From the NCBI GenBank assembly GCA_900770945.1, contig CAAGME010000028.1, positions 1 to 52,603 on the forward strand: a DNA stretch of 52,603 nucleotides, read 5' to 3'. The notes under the pieces were generated by a model. It saw nothing but the letters and a program-made list of their open reading frames with translations, was not told where the DNA came from and ran no database searches. This document shows positions 33,509 through 41,322 of this stretch, piece after piece. Each line of letters opens with the position of its first letter. Position 1 is the first letter of the stretch. Origin of the DNA: Clostridia bacterium. GTDB taxonomy: Bacteria; Bacillota; Clostridia; Christensenellales; Borkfalkiaceae. The position numbers and the translations under genes are program-made.

Positions 33509-34727
33509 CGGAATAAGGGTAATAGTAAAGAGAATAGACGGCTTAAAGTCCGTTTCCGCCGGCATTTTTACGGGCGTCGGAAGCGCAGCCGAAACGAGCG
33601 AAGAGAACGGCATTTCGCACTTTATCGAACACACCGCTTTTAAGGGTACGAAAAAGAGAACGTCATATCGGATAAATTGGGATTCCGACTCGCTCGGCAT
33701 AAACTTAAACGCCGCCACGGGTAAGGAATATACCTATTATTACGTTCAAACCATATCCGAACACACCGCCGAAGCTTTTGAAATCCTTGCCGATTTGTTT
33801 GTCGATTCCGTTTATCCCGAGGACGAACTCGTTAAGGAAAAGGGCGTTGTAACGGAAGAGATTAACATGTACGAGGACACGCCAGACGACGTATGCACCA
33901 CAAACCTTTCGGCGGCGTACTTCGGTTCGGGTACGGGTTACGGCAAAACGATACTCGGCTCAAAGGAAAACGTCGCGCGGTTTACCCGCAACGACATACT
34001 CGCATACAAAGCTAAGTATTACACGACCGACAACATCGTCGTTTCGATTGTGGGCGACGTTTACCCGGAAGAGGGCTTTGCCCTTGCCGAAAAATATCTT
34101 TCGGTCATGCCCAAAACAAAACGCGCCGAATTTTTGCCGAGAAACACGAAAAACCTTTCCGGCTTCGTCACTAAAACAAAGGATATCGAGCAAGCCCACC
34201 TTGCGCTTTGCTATCCGGCGGTTTCGTCTAAGGACGACAGACGGCATATTTATTCCGTATTAAACAGCGTTCTCGGCGGAAGCATGTCGAGCAGGCTTTT
34301 CAGAAAAGTCCGCGAAGAAATGGGACTTTGTTACACCGTGTATTCCTACCAGCAAAGCTACGACGATTGCGGCGACATCTCCGTTTATGCGGGGCTTAGC
34401 GCGGACAAGCAGGAAGAGGCTTACGAGGCGATAATAAGCGAAGTAAAAAGGTTAAAAAGCGAAGGAATAGGCGCGGAGGAGTTTGCGAGCGTAAGAGAAC
34501 AGATAAAGTCCGCGCTCGTTTTCGCGCAGGAATCCACCACCACGCAGATGTGTTTGTACGGAAGAAGAATGCTTTCGTGCAACGAGGTGTACGACTTCGA
34601 TAAAAACCTTGACATGATTAACGCTTTAAGCGAAGAAAAAATAAACGCCGAAATTCGCGATAACTTCGATATATCCTCTCCCGCCGTTTCGCTTGTCGCA
34701 AGAAAGCCCGCCGACATTAAGGGCTGA
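33483..34727 (+). CDS. M16 family zinc metallopeptidase (MlpA/YmxG-like)
   Basis: A 414-residue insulinase-family protein. The inverted zinc motif HxxEH is H46-F-I-E49-H50, and the third ligand lies in VVTEEINMYED (E125-E126). The second, inactive M16 domain covers about 190-400 and contains VLNSVLGGSMSSRLFRKVRE. The start lies inside the 3' end of the YlxY-like gene, so translation is coupled. No signal peptide is seen; it is probably cytosolic. The likely homologue is B. subtilis MlpA/YmxG. Confidence 0.9.
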   Translation: MIQTKTLDNGIRVIVKRIDGLKSVSAGIFTGVGSAAETSEENGISHFIEHTAFKGTKKRTSYRINWDSDSLGINLNAATGKEYTYYYVQTISEHTAEAFEILADLFVDSVYPEDELVKEKGVVTEEINMYEDTPDDVCTTNLSAAYFGSGTGYGKTILGSKENVARFTRNDILAYKAKYYTTDNIVVSIVGDVYPEEGFALAEKYLSVMPKTKRAEFLPRNTKNLSGFVTKTKDIEQAHLALCYPAVSSKDDRRHIYSVLNSVLGGSMSSRLFRKVREEMGLCYTVYSYQQSYDDCGDISVYAGLSADKQEEAYEAIISEVKRLKSEGIGAEEFASVREQIKSALVFAQESTTTQMCLYGRRMLSCNEVYDFDKNLDMINALSEEKINAEIRDNFDISSPAVSLVARKPADIKG

Positions 34728-34777
34728 GCCGAAAAAGAGCGTCAAAAAAAACTTTAAGGCGAAAATCGGCAATTCGC

Positions 34778-34806
34778 TTGACAAAAATCGTACGTTATTA
34801 TATAAT
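34778..34806 (+). promoter_or_regulatory. Consensus sigma-A promoter
   Basis: TTGACA (34778-34783), 17 bp, TATAAT (34801-34806): a perfect consensus, about 50 nt upstream of the small GNAT-like gene and possibly driving the genes up to the TIR pair. Confidence 0.8.
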
Positions 34807-34856
34807 CTTTATACGCCGGTTTTTTAAAGCGGCGCGAGAAAAAAGGCAGGTATATT

Positions 34857-35315
34857 ATGAACATAGTCGAACTTAACGAAAAGAATCTTAACGACGCGCT
34901 TAACGTCTATAAAAAGACCAAGGCGAGATACTTTGAAGCTCTCGGTAAGGATTTGCCCGACGATAAGACTATCGAGGACTCGCTCTATTGCGACGAAACG
35001 GGCGCGATAACTTTTCTTTTTGTGGAAAAAAGCGTCGTTTACGGACTCGTTACCGTCAACAAGTCTACCGCGGAAATAGAAAATCTGTGCATCGACTTCG
35101 CTATTGCCGACGATTCCGTAAAGCAAAGAATGCTTGAATTCGCGATAAAACAATTTTCCACGATAACGCTTGTTTTCGTTTGGGCGGACTCTACCGCGAC
35201 CGACGTTTCGGACTTGCTCGAATCTTACGGCTTCGAGTATACGGGCGAGCAAGATTATATCGACAAGCAAAGGGGAATCTCCCGCTACAAATACGTATTC
35301 AGAAGAAAGAAATAA
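34857..35315 (+). CDS. Small protein with GNAT acetyltransferase-like features
   Basis: A 152-residue protein I cannot assign firmly. The run FLFVEKSVVYGLVTVNKSTAEIENLCIDFAI followed by a helix and LLESYGFEYTGEQDY near the C-terminus looks like the central strands and the end of a GNAT fold, but the acetyl-CoA loop (Q/R-x-x-G-x-G/A) is not recognisable (DDSVKQRMLEFA is in its place). It may be a degenerate acetyltransferase or a binding protein. It has its own perfect consensus promoter and ends near a weak terminator-like hairpin. Confidence 0.45.
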   Translation: MNIVELNEKNLNDALNVYKKTKARYFEALGKDLPDDKTIEDSLYCDETGAITFLFVEKSVVYGLVTVNKSTAEIENLCIDFAIADDSVKQRMLEFAIKQFSTITLVFVWADSTATDVSDLLESYGFEYTGEQDYIDKQRGISRYKYVFRRKK

Positions 35316-35324
35316 TCTCAAAAA

Positions 35325-35370
35325 CGCCGCAATAAGTCGATTAACTTTGATTTTTGCGGTTTTTTTGCAT
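35325..35370 (+). terminator. Weak terminator after the GNAT-like gene
   Basis: CCGCAA (35328-35333) pairs with TTGCGG across a loop of about 20 nt, followed by a T run. The 5' arm contains a copy of the GCCGCWATAAGTCGATTAAC motif described in the findings. Confidence 0.5.
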
Positions 35371-35390
35371 TTTGCTTTTAGGTTGAGAAA

Positions 35391-36071
35391 ATGAAAAAAA
35401 CAGATATTGACAAGTGGAGCCGCAAGGAGCTTTTCAAGCTGTTTAACGGCTACAAAAACCCTTGCTTTACAATCAATACGCGGCTCGACGTAACCGAGCT
35501 TTGCGCTTATAGGGAAAGAAAAAAACTTAGCGGCGAAGATAAGGGGTTTTTTATACCGTTTACTTATCTTTTGGTTAAAACATTCAACCGCTACGCGGGT
35601 TTCAGATACAGAATCGTCGGCGACGAAGTTTACGACTGCGAGTTTGCAAAACCGTCGTTCACCGTCTTTTTGAAAGACGAAAACAACGACTTCGCTTTTG
35701 TTCGCGCGGACGATTTTTCCTCTTATGAGGCGTTTGCGACAGATGCGAGAGAAAAGATGAACGAAGCCATCGAAAACGCGAAAAAGGGCGTAAAAAGGCA
35801 GTCTAACGATAAAGACGAATTAGACGTATTCTTTATCTCCGCTCTGCCCTGGCTCGACGTGACGGAAATTTACAATCCGCTCCCGCTCGAAGACAGGGAA
35901 AGCTTAGCCGTGCCGAGAATAAATTGGGGAAAGTGCGTTCGCGAGGGCGACCGCTACAAGATGACTCTTTCCGTCACGGTTTCGCATGCATTGACGGACG
36001 GTTACGAAGTCTGCCGCGCCATAAACGAATTTTCGGAAAAGCTTTCAAAGCCGGAAGAAAATCTCGTTTAA
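35391..36071 (+). CDS. Chloramphenicol acetyltransferase-like protein
   Basis: A 226-residue protein with the classic CAT layout: near-family length, an N-terminal strand-helix region (NPCFTINTRLDVTELCAY) and the C-terminal active site SVTVSHALTDGYEV, with H199 as the general base and D203 structural. Many chromosomal CAT-like genes in gut Clostridia do not confer resistance, so the substrate is unknown. It precedes the TIR pair by 34 nt on the same strand and may be in the same transcript. Confidence 0.8.
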   Translation: MKKTDIDKWSRKELFKLFNGYKNPCFTINTRLDVTELCAYRERKKLSGEDKGFFIPFTYLLVKTFNRYAGFRYRIVGDEVYDCEFAKPSFTVFLKDENNDFAFVRADDFSSYEAFATDAREKMNEAIENAKKGVKRQSNDKDELDVFFISALPWLDVTEIYNPLPLEDRESLAVPRINWGKCVREGDRYKMTLSVTVSHALTDGYEVCRAINEFSEKLSKPEENLV

Positions 36072-36105
36072 GCTTAATCGAAAGAAAAACGAGGAGCAAA
36101 AACGC

Positions 36106-37587
36106 ATGAAGATGAACGGAAACGTTTTTATCGGCTGGAACGAAAATTTTCCTCTGGCTGAAAAAGTGAAAATTCTGCTCAAAGAAAAGGGGTACAACGG
36201 AATACTCAAAGGCAGAACGGAAAATCTGTTTACGCACGGCATAGGAGCTACGGTTATTTCTCAAATGAAAAGCTGTTGCGCCGCCATTTTGTTGTTTCAA
36301 ACCCAGGCGCACGCAAAATGCGAATGCGGCGGAGAAGCGGAAAGCAATCTTTTGTCCGCAAACATGCTGTTCGAACTCGGTTTCCTCGTCGGTTCGCTGA
36401 AAATAAAAAGGGTTTTTACCGTTTACATAGACGGCGCGGAAACTCTCGCTCCGTCGGACTTAAAGGGCATGTGGGACGTCGGCGTTTACTCCGCAGGCAA
36501 AACGACGGACGAGCTTGCCGAAGAGATTGTGGACCTTTTTATTCACGAGCAGTGCGACGAACTTAACGAAAACAAGATAGAGCTTGTCACGGATATTTCT
36601 AAGCTCAGGGGACTTATAGAATCTCACCGTTCCGCACCCGTGTATTTTGAAAGCGAAATTGCCGAACTGATACTTTTGTATTGTCAATCCACCTATATGT
36701 TCGGCGTAATGGGCAAAGGAAAACAACTTTTAACCGACGTATTAAGGAACGAAGAGGTGCAGGACTACCGCGTTATACTTGCGATAAATTCCTCGCTTTG
36801 CTATTACGATATTTGCGAAAAACTTCAACCGGACAAAGACGGCGCGGAGGGAACGCTTTTCTTGCCGGGCAACGCCTATAAAAAGATAAGGGACAAGCTT
36901 CTTGATCAGATAGAGGACGCGGAAAAGATCGAAGACGGCGAATTCAAGCGTATGTTTTTGATGCTCGATTACGACTATCTCACTTTTGCGAACATGATGT
37001 ATTATCTCGGCTCCGGGCTGGATGCCGACAGAGAATTCCGTGATTTTTGCGTCGGAAAGTGCATAGAAACCTGCGAAAAATTCCGCTCTTTCGACCCCGA
37101 TAAAAACGACCAGCTCGCCGCGCTTTACGAATCTTACGGGTATAGAAACGCCGCGCTTTATTACGCAAGCACATCAAGGCGCGAAAAAGCCGCGGATGCG
37201 TTTGAAAAATCGCGCGCGGCAAGATACAAACTTTTAAAATACTTCCGCAATAAGGATATGGACAAAAACATATTCGAACAGATAAAAATGGAGTATTATC
37301 TTTCTTTGACGGACGATCTCGAATTTGCCGTCGGCGTGGACAGAAAACGCAGGCTTCGCAAACTCGAAGACTACCTCGAAGAAGTTTCCGCTTTGTCGCT
37401 CGATAAAAATTATCTCGTGGAAAAAATAGAAAAAATTCTCGATTCCGTGAATAAGGATAACAAAAAGACCGAAACGGGCGGCGGGGTTATGGCTCCTTTG
37501 GGCTTTACCATGGCTTGCGGGGACGAAGTCGTTAAAAAGGCTTTTTCCGATAACGAAGAAGAGGACGGAGAGGAGGACAAAAAATGA
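36106..37587 (+). CDS. TIR-like (Cap12/Pycsar-type) protein with TPR-like C-terminus, first of a tandem pair
   Basis: A 493-residue protein, first of two paralogues. Residues about 5-150 look like the TIR-like domain of Cap12/PycTIR effectors (PF10137 type): VFIGWNENFPLAEKV at the start, a helix ending in CAAILLF, then NMLFELGFLVG with E90 (the conserved Glu proposed as NADase catalytic residue in the family) and SDLKGMWDV (118-126). A Cys-containing insert (KCECGG, 71-76) precedes the NMLFELG motif. The remaining 340 residues are helical; YESYGYRNAALYYASTSR and AADAFEKSRAARYKLLKYF look like TPR units. GAGGAG precedes the ATG, and the stop overlaps the start of the paralogue (ATGA). Activity and trigger are unknown. 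Confidence 0.7.
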   Translation: MKMNGNVFIGWNENFPLAEKVKILLKEKGYNGILKGRTENLFTHGIGATVISQMKSCCAAILLFQTQAHAKCECGGEAESNLLSANMLFELGFLVGSLKIKRVFTVYIDGAETLAPSDLKGMWDVGVYSAGKTTDELAEEIVDLFIHEQCDELNENKIELVTDISKLRGLIESHRSAPVYFESEIAELILLYCQSTYMFGVMGKGKQLLTDVLRNEEVQDYRVILAINSSLCYYDICEKLQPDKDGAEGTLFLPGNAYKKIRDKLLDQIEDAEKIEDGEFKRMFLMLDYDYLTFANMMYYLGSGLDADREFRDFCVGKCIETCEKFRSFDPDKNDQLAALYESYGYRNAALYYASTSRREKAADAFEKSRAARYKLLKYFRNKDMDKNIFEQIKMEYYLSLTDDLEFAVGVDRKRRLRKLEDYLEEVSALSLDKNYLVEKIEKILDSVNKDNKKTETGGGVMAPLGFTMACGDEVVKKAFSDNEEEDGEEDKK

Positions 37588-38948
37588 AAGGTAAGGTTTT
37601 CATCGGCTGGAGCAGCGACAATTCTCTTGCCTTAAAAGTCAAAGCGGAACTCAAAAAAAGCGGCTATAACGGCGTTGTCGGCGGAAAGGCGGAAAGCTCG
37701 CTCGAACACGGCGTGGGGGACACGATAATCAAGCAAATGCGCTCATGCAGCGCGGCGATAATGCTTTTTACCTCTCGCCCGGACTTGCGCTCCGTCTGTA
37801 ACAAGTGCGGAAAAACGCTCGGAGGAAAGATACTCTCGGGCAATATGCTTTTCGAACTCGGCTTTCTTACCGGTTCGTTAAAGCCCAACCGCGTGTTTAT
37901 CGTTTATATGGACGACGCGGCAAAATGCGCTCCGTCGGACTTGAAGGGCGCGTGGGATTTGCAGATTACAAAGGGTTGCAAAACCGAAGAGGAGCTTGCG
38001 GCGGAAATAGTCGAACTTTTCTTAAAAGAGCAGGCGAACGGGCTTGTGGAAGCAAAAATCGACTTGGTTGCCGACTACTCGCGGCTCAAAAACCTCATTG
38101 CCGACCACATAGTTTCGCCCGTTTATTACGAAAACGAAATGTCGCAGATAATCATGATGTATTCGCGCGCGGCGTACTTAAACGATAATTGCGCTTCCGC
38201 GGCGGACTATCTTGACGAAGTGCTTCATTCCGACATTGACGACGATGAAGGAATGTTGCTTGCCATAAACTCCGCATTGGTTTACTTGAAAGCTATTTGC
38301 GAACTTGAAAAAGACGACGACGGCAAGGTTTGCTTACCCTATAAGCTTTACAAAAAGTATTCGAACGATTTAAAAAGTTATCTCGAAGACGCGGATTCGC
38401 TCCCGAAAGGCGACGGTTGTCGGCTTATGCTCGAAATGACCGTGCGCTCAACGCTTTGTTTCCTCGATATGACGTATTACGCAAACAGGGAGGACGACGA
38501 AACGGAATTTGAACTTCAAGAAGAAGACTGTCTCGGCGCGATTGACGCCGCGCTTGAATTCGAGCAGGCGGACGAAGAAAGGAACGAGCTTTTCGGCGTG
38601 CTTTACGAATCTTACGCATACCGTAATCTCGCGCTTTTATACAAGCGTTATCGTCGCTTTGAAGAAGCCGAAGACGCGTTTGAAAAATCGCGCGCGGCTC
38701 GATACAAAATCTTAAAATATTACCGCAACAGAGATTTGGACAAAACAATTCTGTCTAAGGCTCAGTCGGAATATTATTTATCCTTGACGGATAACATTGA
38801 CATGGTGGACGAGGGCGAACGCAAAAAAAGACTTCGCGAGCTTAAAGATTACGTCGAGGAAGAAAAAGAATTGTCGTACAACAGGGCGTACTTGGTGCGC
38901 AAAATAGAAAAAATTTTAACGGCGGAACGCGCAAAAAAAGAAGAATAA
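37584..38948 (+). CDS. TIR-like (Cap12/Pycsar-type) protein with TPR-like C-terminus, second of a tandem pair
   Basis: A 454-residue paralogue of the preceding protein with the same order: TIR-like domain (VFIGWSSDNSLALKV, NMLFELGFLTG with E91, SDLKGAWDL), then a helical C-terminus. The Cys insert reads VCNKCGKT (71-78), a CxxC that could bind metal. The best conserved part between the two is the TPR-like stretch (YESYAYRNLALLYKRY and DAFEKSRAARYKILKYYRNRDLDK, then EYYLSLTDN). The proteins are clearly divergent, so this is an old duplication, and the 4-nt overlap suggests equal synthesis and perhaps a hetero-oligomer. No nucleotide cyclase or CD-NTase gene adjoins it. Confidence 0.7.
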   Translation: MKGKVFIGWSSDNSLALKVKAELKKSGYNGVVGGKAESSLEHGVGDTIIKQMRSCSAAIMLFTSRPDLRSVCNKCGKTLGGKILSGNMLFELGFLTGSLKPNRVFIVYMDDAAKCAPSDLKGAWDLQITKGCKTEEELAAEIVELFLKEQANGLVEAKIDLVADYSRLKNLIADHIVSPVYYENEMSQIIMMYSRAAYLNDNCASAADYLDEVLHSDIDDDEGMLLAINSALVYLKAICELEKDDDGKVCLPYKLYKKYSNDLKSYLEDADSLPKGDGCRLMLEMTVRSTLCFLDMTYYANREDDETEFELQEEDCLGAIDAALEFEQADEERNELFGVLYESYAYRNLALLYKRYRRFEEAEDAFEKSRAARYKILKYYRNRDLDKTILSKAQSEYYLSLTDNIDMVDEGERKKRLRELKDYVEEEKELSYNRAYLVRKIEKILTAERAKKEE

Positions 38949-38999
38949 AAATTCATAAGTCGCGCTATAAGTCCGTTATCACACAAAAAGGATATTACA

Positions 39000-39848
39000 A
39001 TGAACGAAATTTTAACAAAAAAATCGCTTAATTCGACCGTGACGGAAATGACGGTTTACGCGCCGAGAATAGCGAAAAAGGCTGAGCCGGGGCAGTTTAT
39101 TATTTTAAGAGTTTCCGACAAGGGCGAGAGAATCCCTTTAACGATTGCCGATTACGACCGCGAAAAAGGCACGGTAACGATAATTTTCCAGATAGTCGGC
39201 GCGACCACGATGAAGTTGAACGCTTTATCCGTCGGCGATACTATTCATGATTTTACGGGTCCGCTCGGTAAACCGACGGAAACGGAAAATCTTAAAAACG
39301 TTGCCGTTGTGGGCGGCGGCGTCGGTTGCGCAATCGCGTACCCCGTTGCAAAAAAGCTTCACGAGCAAGGCGTAAGGGTTACTTCGATAACGGGTTTTCG
39401 CAACAAAGACCTTGTTATTTTAAACGAAGAATTCGACGGCGTGAGCGATAAACACGTCGCGCTTACGGACGACGGTTCTTTCGGTGAGAAAGGGCTTGTC
39501 ACAAACGCTTTGCAAACTTTAATCGACGGCGGCGAAACTTTTGACAGAGTTTTTGCGATAGGTCCGCTCCCGATGATGAAATTCGTTTGCAAAACGACCG
39601 AGCCTTACGGCATAAAAACCATTGTCAGCATGAACCCTATTATGATTGACGGCACGGGAATGTGCGGTTGCTGTCGCCTGACGGTCGGCGGAAAAACGCT
39701 TTTCGCTTGCGTTGACGGACCGGACTTCGACGGACATGAAGTAGACTTCGACGAAGCGATAAGCCGTTCGACCATCTACCGCGAGTTTGAGTCGAGAGAG
39801 CGCGAAAAGACTTGCAATCTTTTTAAGAAGGAGAACGAAAATGGCTGA
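39000..39848 (+). CDS. Ferredoxin-NADP+ reductase subunit alpha (NfnA-like)
   Basis: A 282-residue FAD and [2Fe-2S] protein related to the small subunit of NfnAB, SudB and the dihydroorotate dehydrogenase electron-transfer subunit. The flavin-binding strand GERIPLTIADYD, the pyridine-nucleotide motif VVGGGVGCAIAYPVAK and the cysteine cluster GMCGCCR with the later FACVDGPDFDG are present. With NfnB it would bifurcate electrons between NADH, NADPH and ferredoxin, a typical anaerobe system. It overlaps nfnB by 8 nt. Confidence 0.9.
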   Translation: MNEILTKKSLNSTVTEMTVYAPRIAKKAEPGQFIILRVSDKGERIPLTIADYDREKGTVTIIFQIVGATTMKLNALSVGDTIHDFTGPLGKPTETENLKNVAVVGGGVGCAIAYPVAKKLHEQGVRVTSITGFRNKDLVILNEEFDGVSDKHVALTDDGSFGEKGLVTNALQTLIDGGETFDRVFAIGPLPMMKFVCKTTEPYGIKTIVSMNPIMIDGTGMCGCCRLTVGGKTLFACVDGPDFDGHEVDFDEAISRSTIYREFESREREKTCNLFKKENENG

Positions 39849-41226
39849 TATGAGTTTATTTAAGCACGAAATGCCGGTGAGAGAGCCTTGCGTTCGCAAT
39901 TCGGATTTTGAAGAAGTTACGCTCGGTTACACCGCCGAAACGGCGATAGCCGAAGCAAAAAGATGCTTGAACTGTAAAAACATGCCTTGTTCTACGGGTT
40001 GCCCGGTAAAAATAAGAATCCCCGAATTTATTAAAAAAGTCGCCGAGGGCGATTTTTCGGGCGCGTACGACGTCATAAAACAGGACAGCTCTTTGCCCGC
40101 CGTTTGCGGCAGAGTTTGCCCGCAGGAAACGCAATGCGAAAGCAAATGCGTAAGAGGCATAAAGGGCGAAAGTGTGGCTATAGGTCGATTAGAACGGTTT
40201 ATTGCCGACTACATGCGCGAAAAAGGCGAAAAAGAAGAAGCTTGCGTACCGACGGGTAAGCGTGTTGCCGTTATCGGCAGCGGACCCGCGGGGCTTGCTT
40301 GCGCGGGGGCTTTAGCGGACAAGGGTTATCGCGTTACGGTCTTTGAAGCGTTGCATGTCGCGGGCGGCGTTTTAAGTTACGGGATTCCCGAATTCAGGTT
40401 GCCGAAAAAGATTGTCGCCGCGGAAGTTGAAGGGCTTAAACAAAAAGGCGTTGAGTTTTCTCTCGACACCGTAGTCGGCAAATCCGTAACCATCGCCGAA
40501 CTTTTTGAAGAAGAAGGCTATGAAGCGGTGTTCGTCGGCTCGGGAGCCGGTCTGCCTCGTTTTATGGGCATTAGCGGCGAAAACCTGAAAGGCGTGTTTT
40601 CCGCCAACGAGTTTTTGACGAGAATTAACCTCATGGGCGGCTTTAAAGAGGATTCCGAAACGCCCGTCGTGAGAGCTAAAAAAACCCTCGTTTTCGGCGG
40701 CGGCAACGTCGCTATGGACGCGGCGCGTTCGGCAAAAAGGCTCGGCTCGGACGTCACGATAGTTTATCGCCGTACCGAAAATGAACTCCCCGCAAGAAAG
40801 GAAGAGATAGAACACGCAAAGGAAGAGGGTATCGGCTTTTTATTCTTAACCGCTCCCGTTGAAATCGAGGGTGACGAAAACAAATTCGTTAAAGCGGTAA
40901 AGTGTCAAAAAATGATGCTCGGTGAACCGGACGCTTCCGGCAGAGCGCGCCCCGTTCCCGTCGAAAACGGATACTTTAATATAGATTGCGACTGCGTTAT
41001 TGTAGCCGTAGGCACTTCGCCGAATCCGCTCATAAAATCAACTACCGACGGGCTGGAAGTAACATCCCGCGGCGGAATAGCGGCGGACGAAAACGGCAAA
41101 ACCTCTATCCCGGGCGTTTACGCGGGCGGCGACGCCGTGACCGGGGCAGCTACCGTTATCTTAGCTATGGGCGCGGGCAAAAAAAGCGCGGCGGCAATCG
41201 ACGAATACTTAAAAAACAAGGGCTGA
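39841..41226 (+). CDS. NADPH-dependent glutamate synthase-type flavoprotein (NfnB-like, GltA)
   Basis: A 461-residue protein with an N-terminal double [4Fe-4S] domain (cysteines in CLNCKNMPCSTGCP, near 42-53, and in CGRVCPQETQCESKC) and two nucleotide-binding folds (AVIGSGPAGLACAGAL; VFGGGNVAMDAARSAKRLG). This is the GltD/NfnB/GltA family. Beside an NfnA-like gene the natural reading is the large subunit of the bifurcating transhydrogenase rather than a glutamate synthase chain. The ATG at 39841 behind AAGGAG is used; an upstream in-frame start lies within nfnA. Confidence 0.9.
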   Translation: MADMSLFKHEMPVREPCVRNSDFEEVTLGYTAETAIAEAKRCLNCKNMPCSTGCPVKIRIPEFIKKVAEGDFSGAYDVIKQDSSLPAVCGRVCPQETQCESKCVRGIKGESVAIGRLERFIADYMREKGEKEEACVPTGKRVAVIGSGPAGLACAGALADKGYRVTVFEALHVAGGVLSYGIPEFRLPKKIVAAEVEGLKQKGVEFSLDTVVGKSVTIAELFEEEGYEAVFVGSGAGLPRFMGISGENLKGVFSANEFLTRINLMGGFKEDSETPVVRAKKTLVFGGGNVAMDAARSAKRLGSDVTIVYRRTENELPARKEEIEHAKEEGIGFLFLTAPVEIEGDENKFVKAVKCQKMMLGEPDASGRARPVPVENGYFNIDCDCVIVAVGTSPNPLIKSTTDGLEVTSRGGIAADENGKTSIPGVYAGGDAVTGAATVILAMGAGKKSAAAIDEYLKNKG

Positions 41227-41265
41227 TTTTTTATAAAAGATAGTCTATATATCGATTAAACGACA

Positions 41266-41304
41266 AAAAACGCTTTCCGTAAGGTAAATACGGGAAGCGT
41301 TTTC
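41266..41304. terminator. Bidirectional terminator between nfnB and the O-antigen ligase-like gene
   Basis: 15-bp stem (AAAACGCTTTCCGTA with TACGGGAAGCGTTTT, one mismatch) and 7-nt loop, with T runs on both strands, between convergent genes. Confidence 0.85.
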
Positions 41305-41322
41305 TTATGCGAAAAAGTATTC

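Noticed and set aside
36106..38948. TIR pair as a recently acquired defence island
   Set aside because: Base and codon use look like the neighbours, no mobile gene or repeat flanks the pair, and it lies between chromosomal metabolic genes; recent transfer is not supported by what can be seen.
39787..39840. Longer start for nfnB inside nfnA
   Set aside because: It lacks a ribosome-binding site and would overlap nfnA by 62 nt; the ATG at 39841 has AAGGAG and yields the usual N-terminus.
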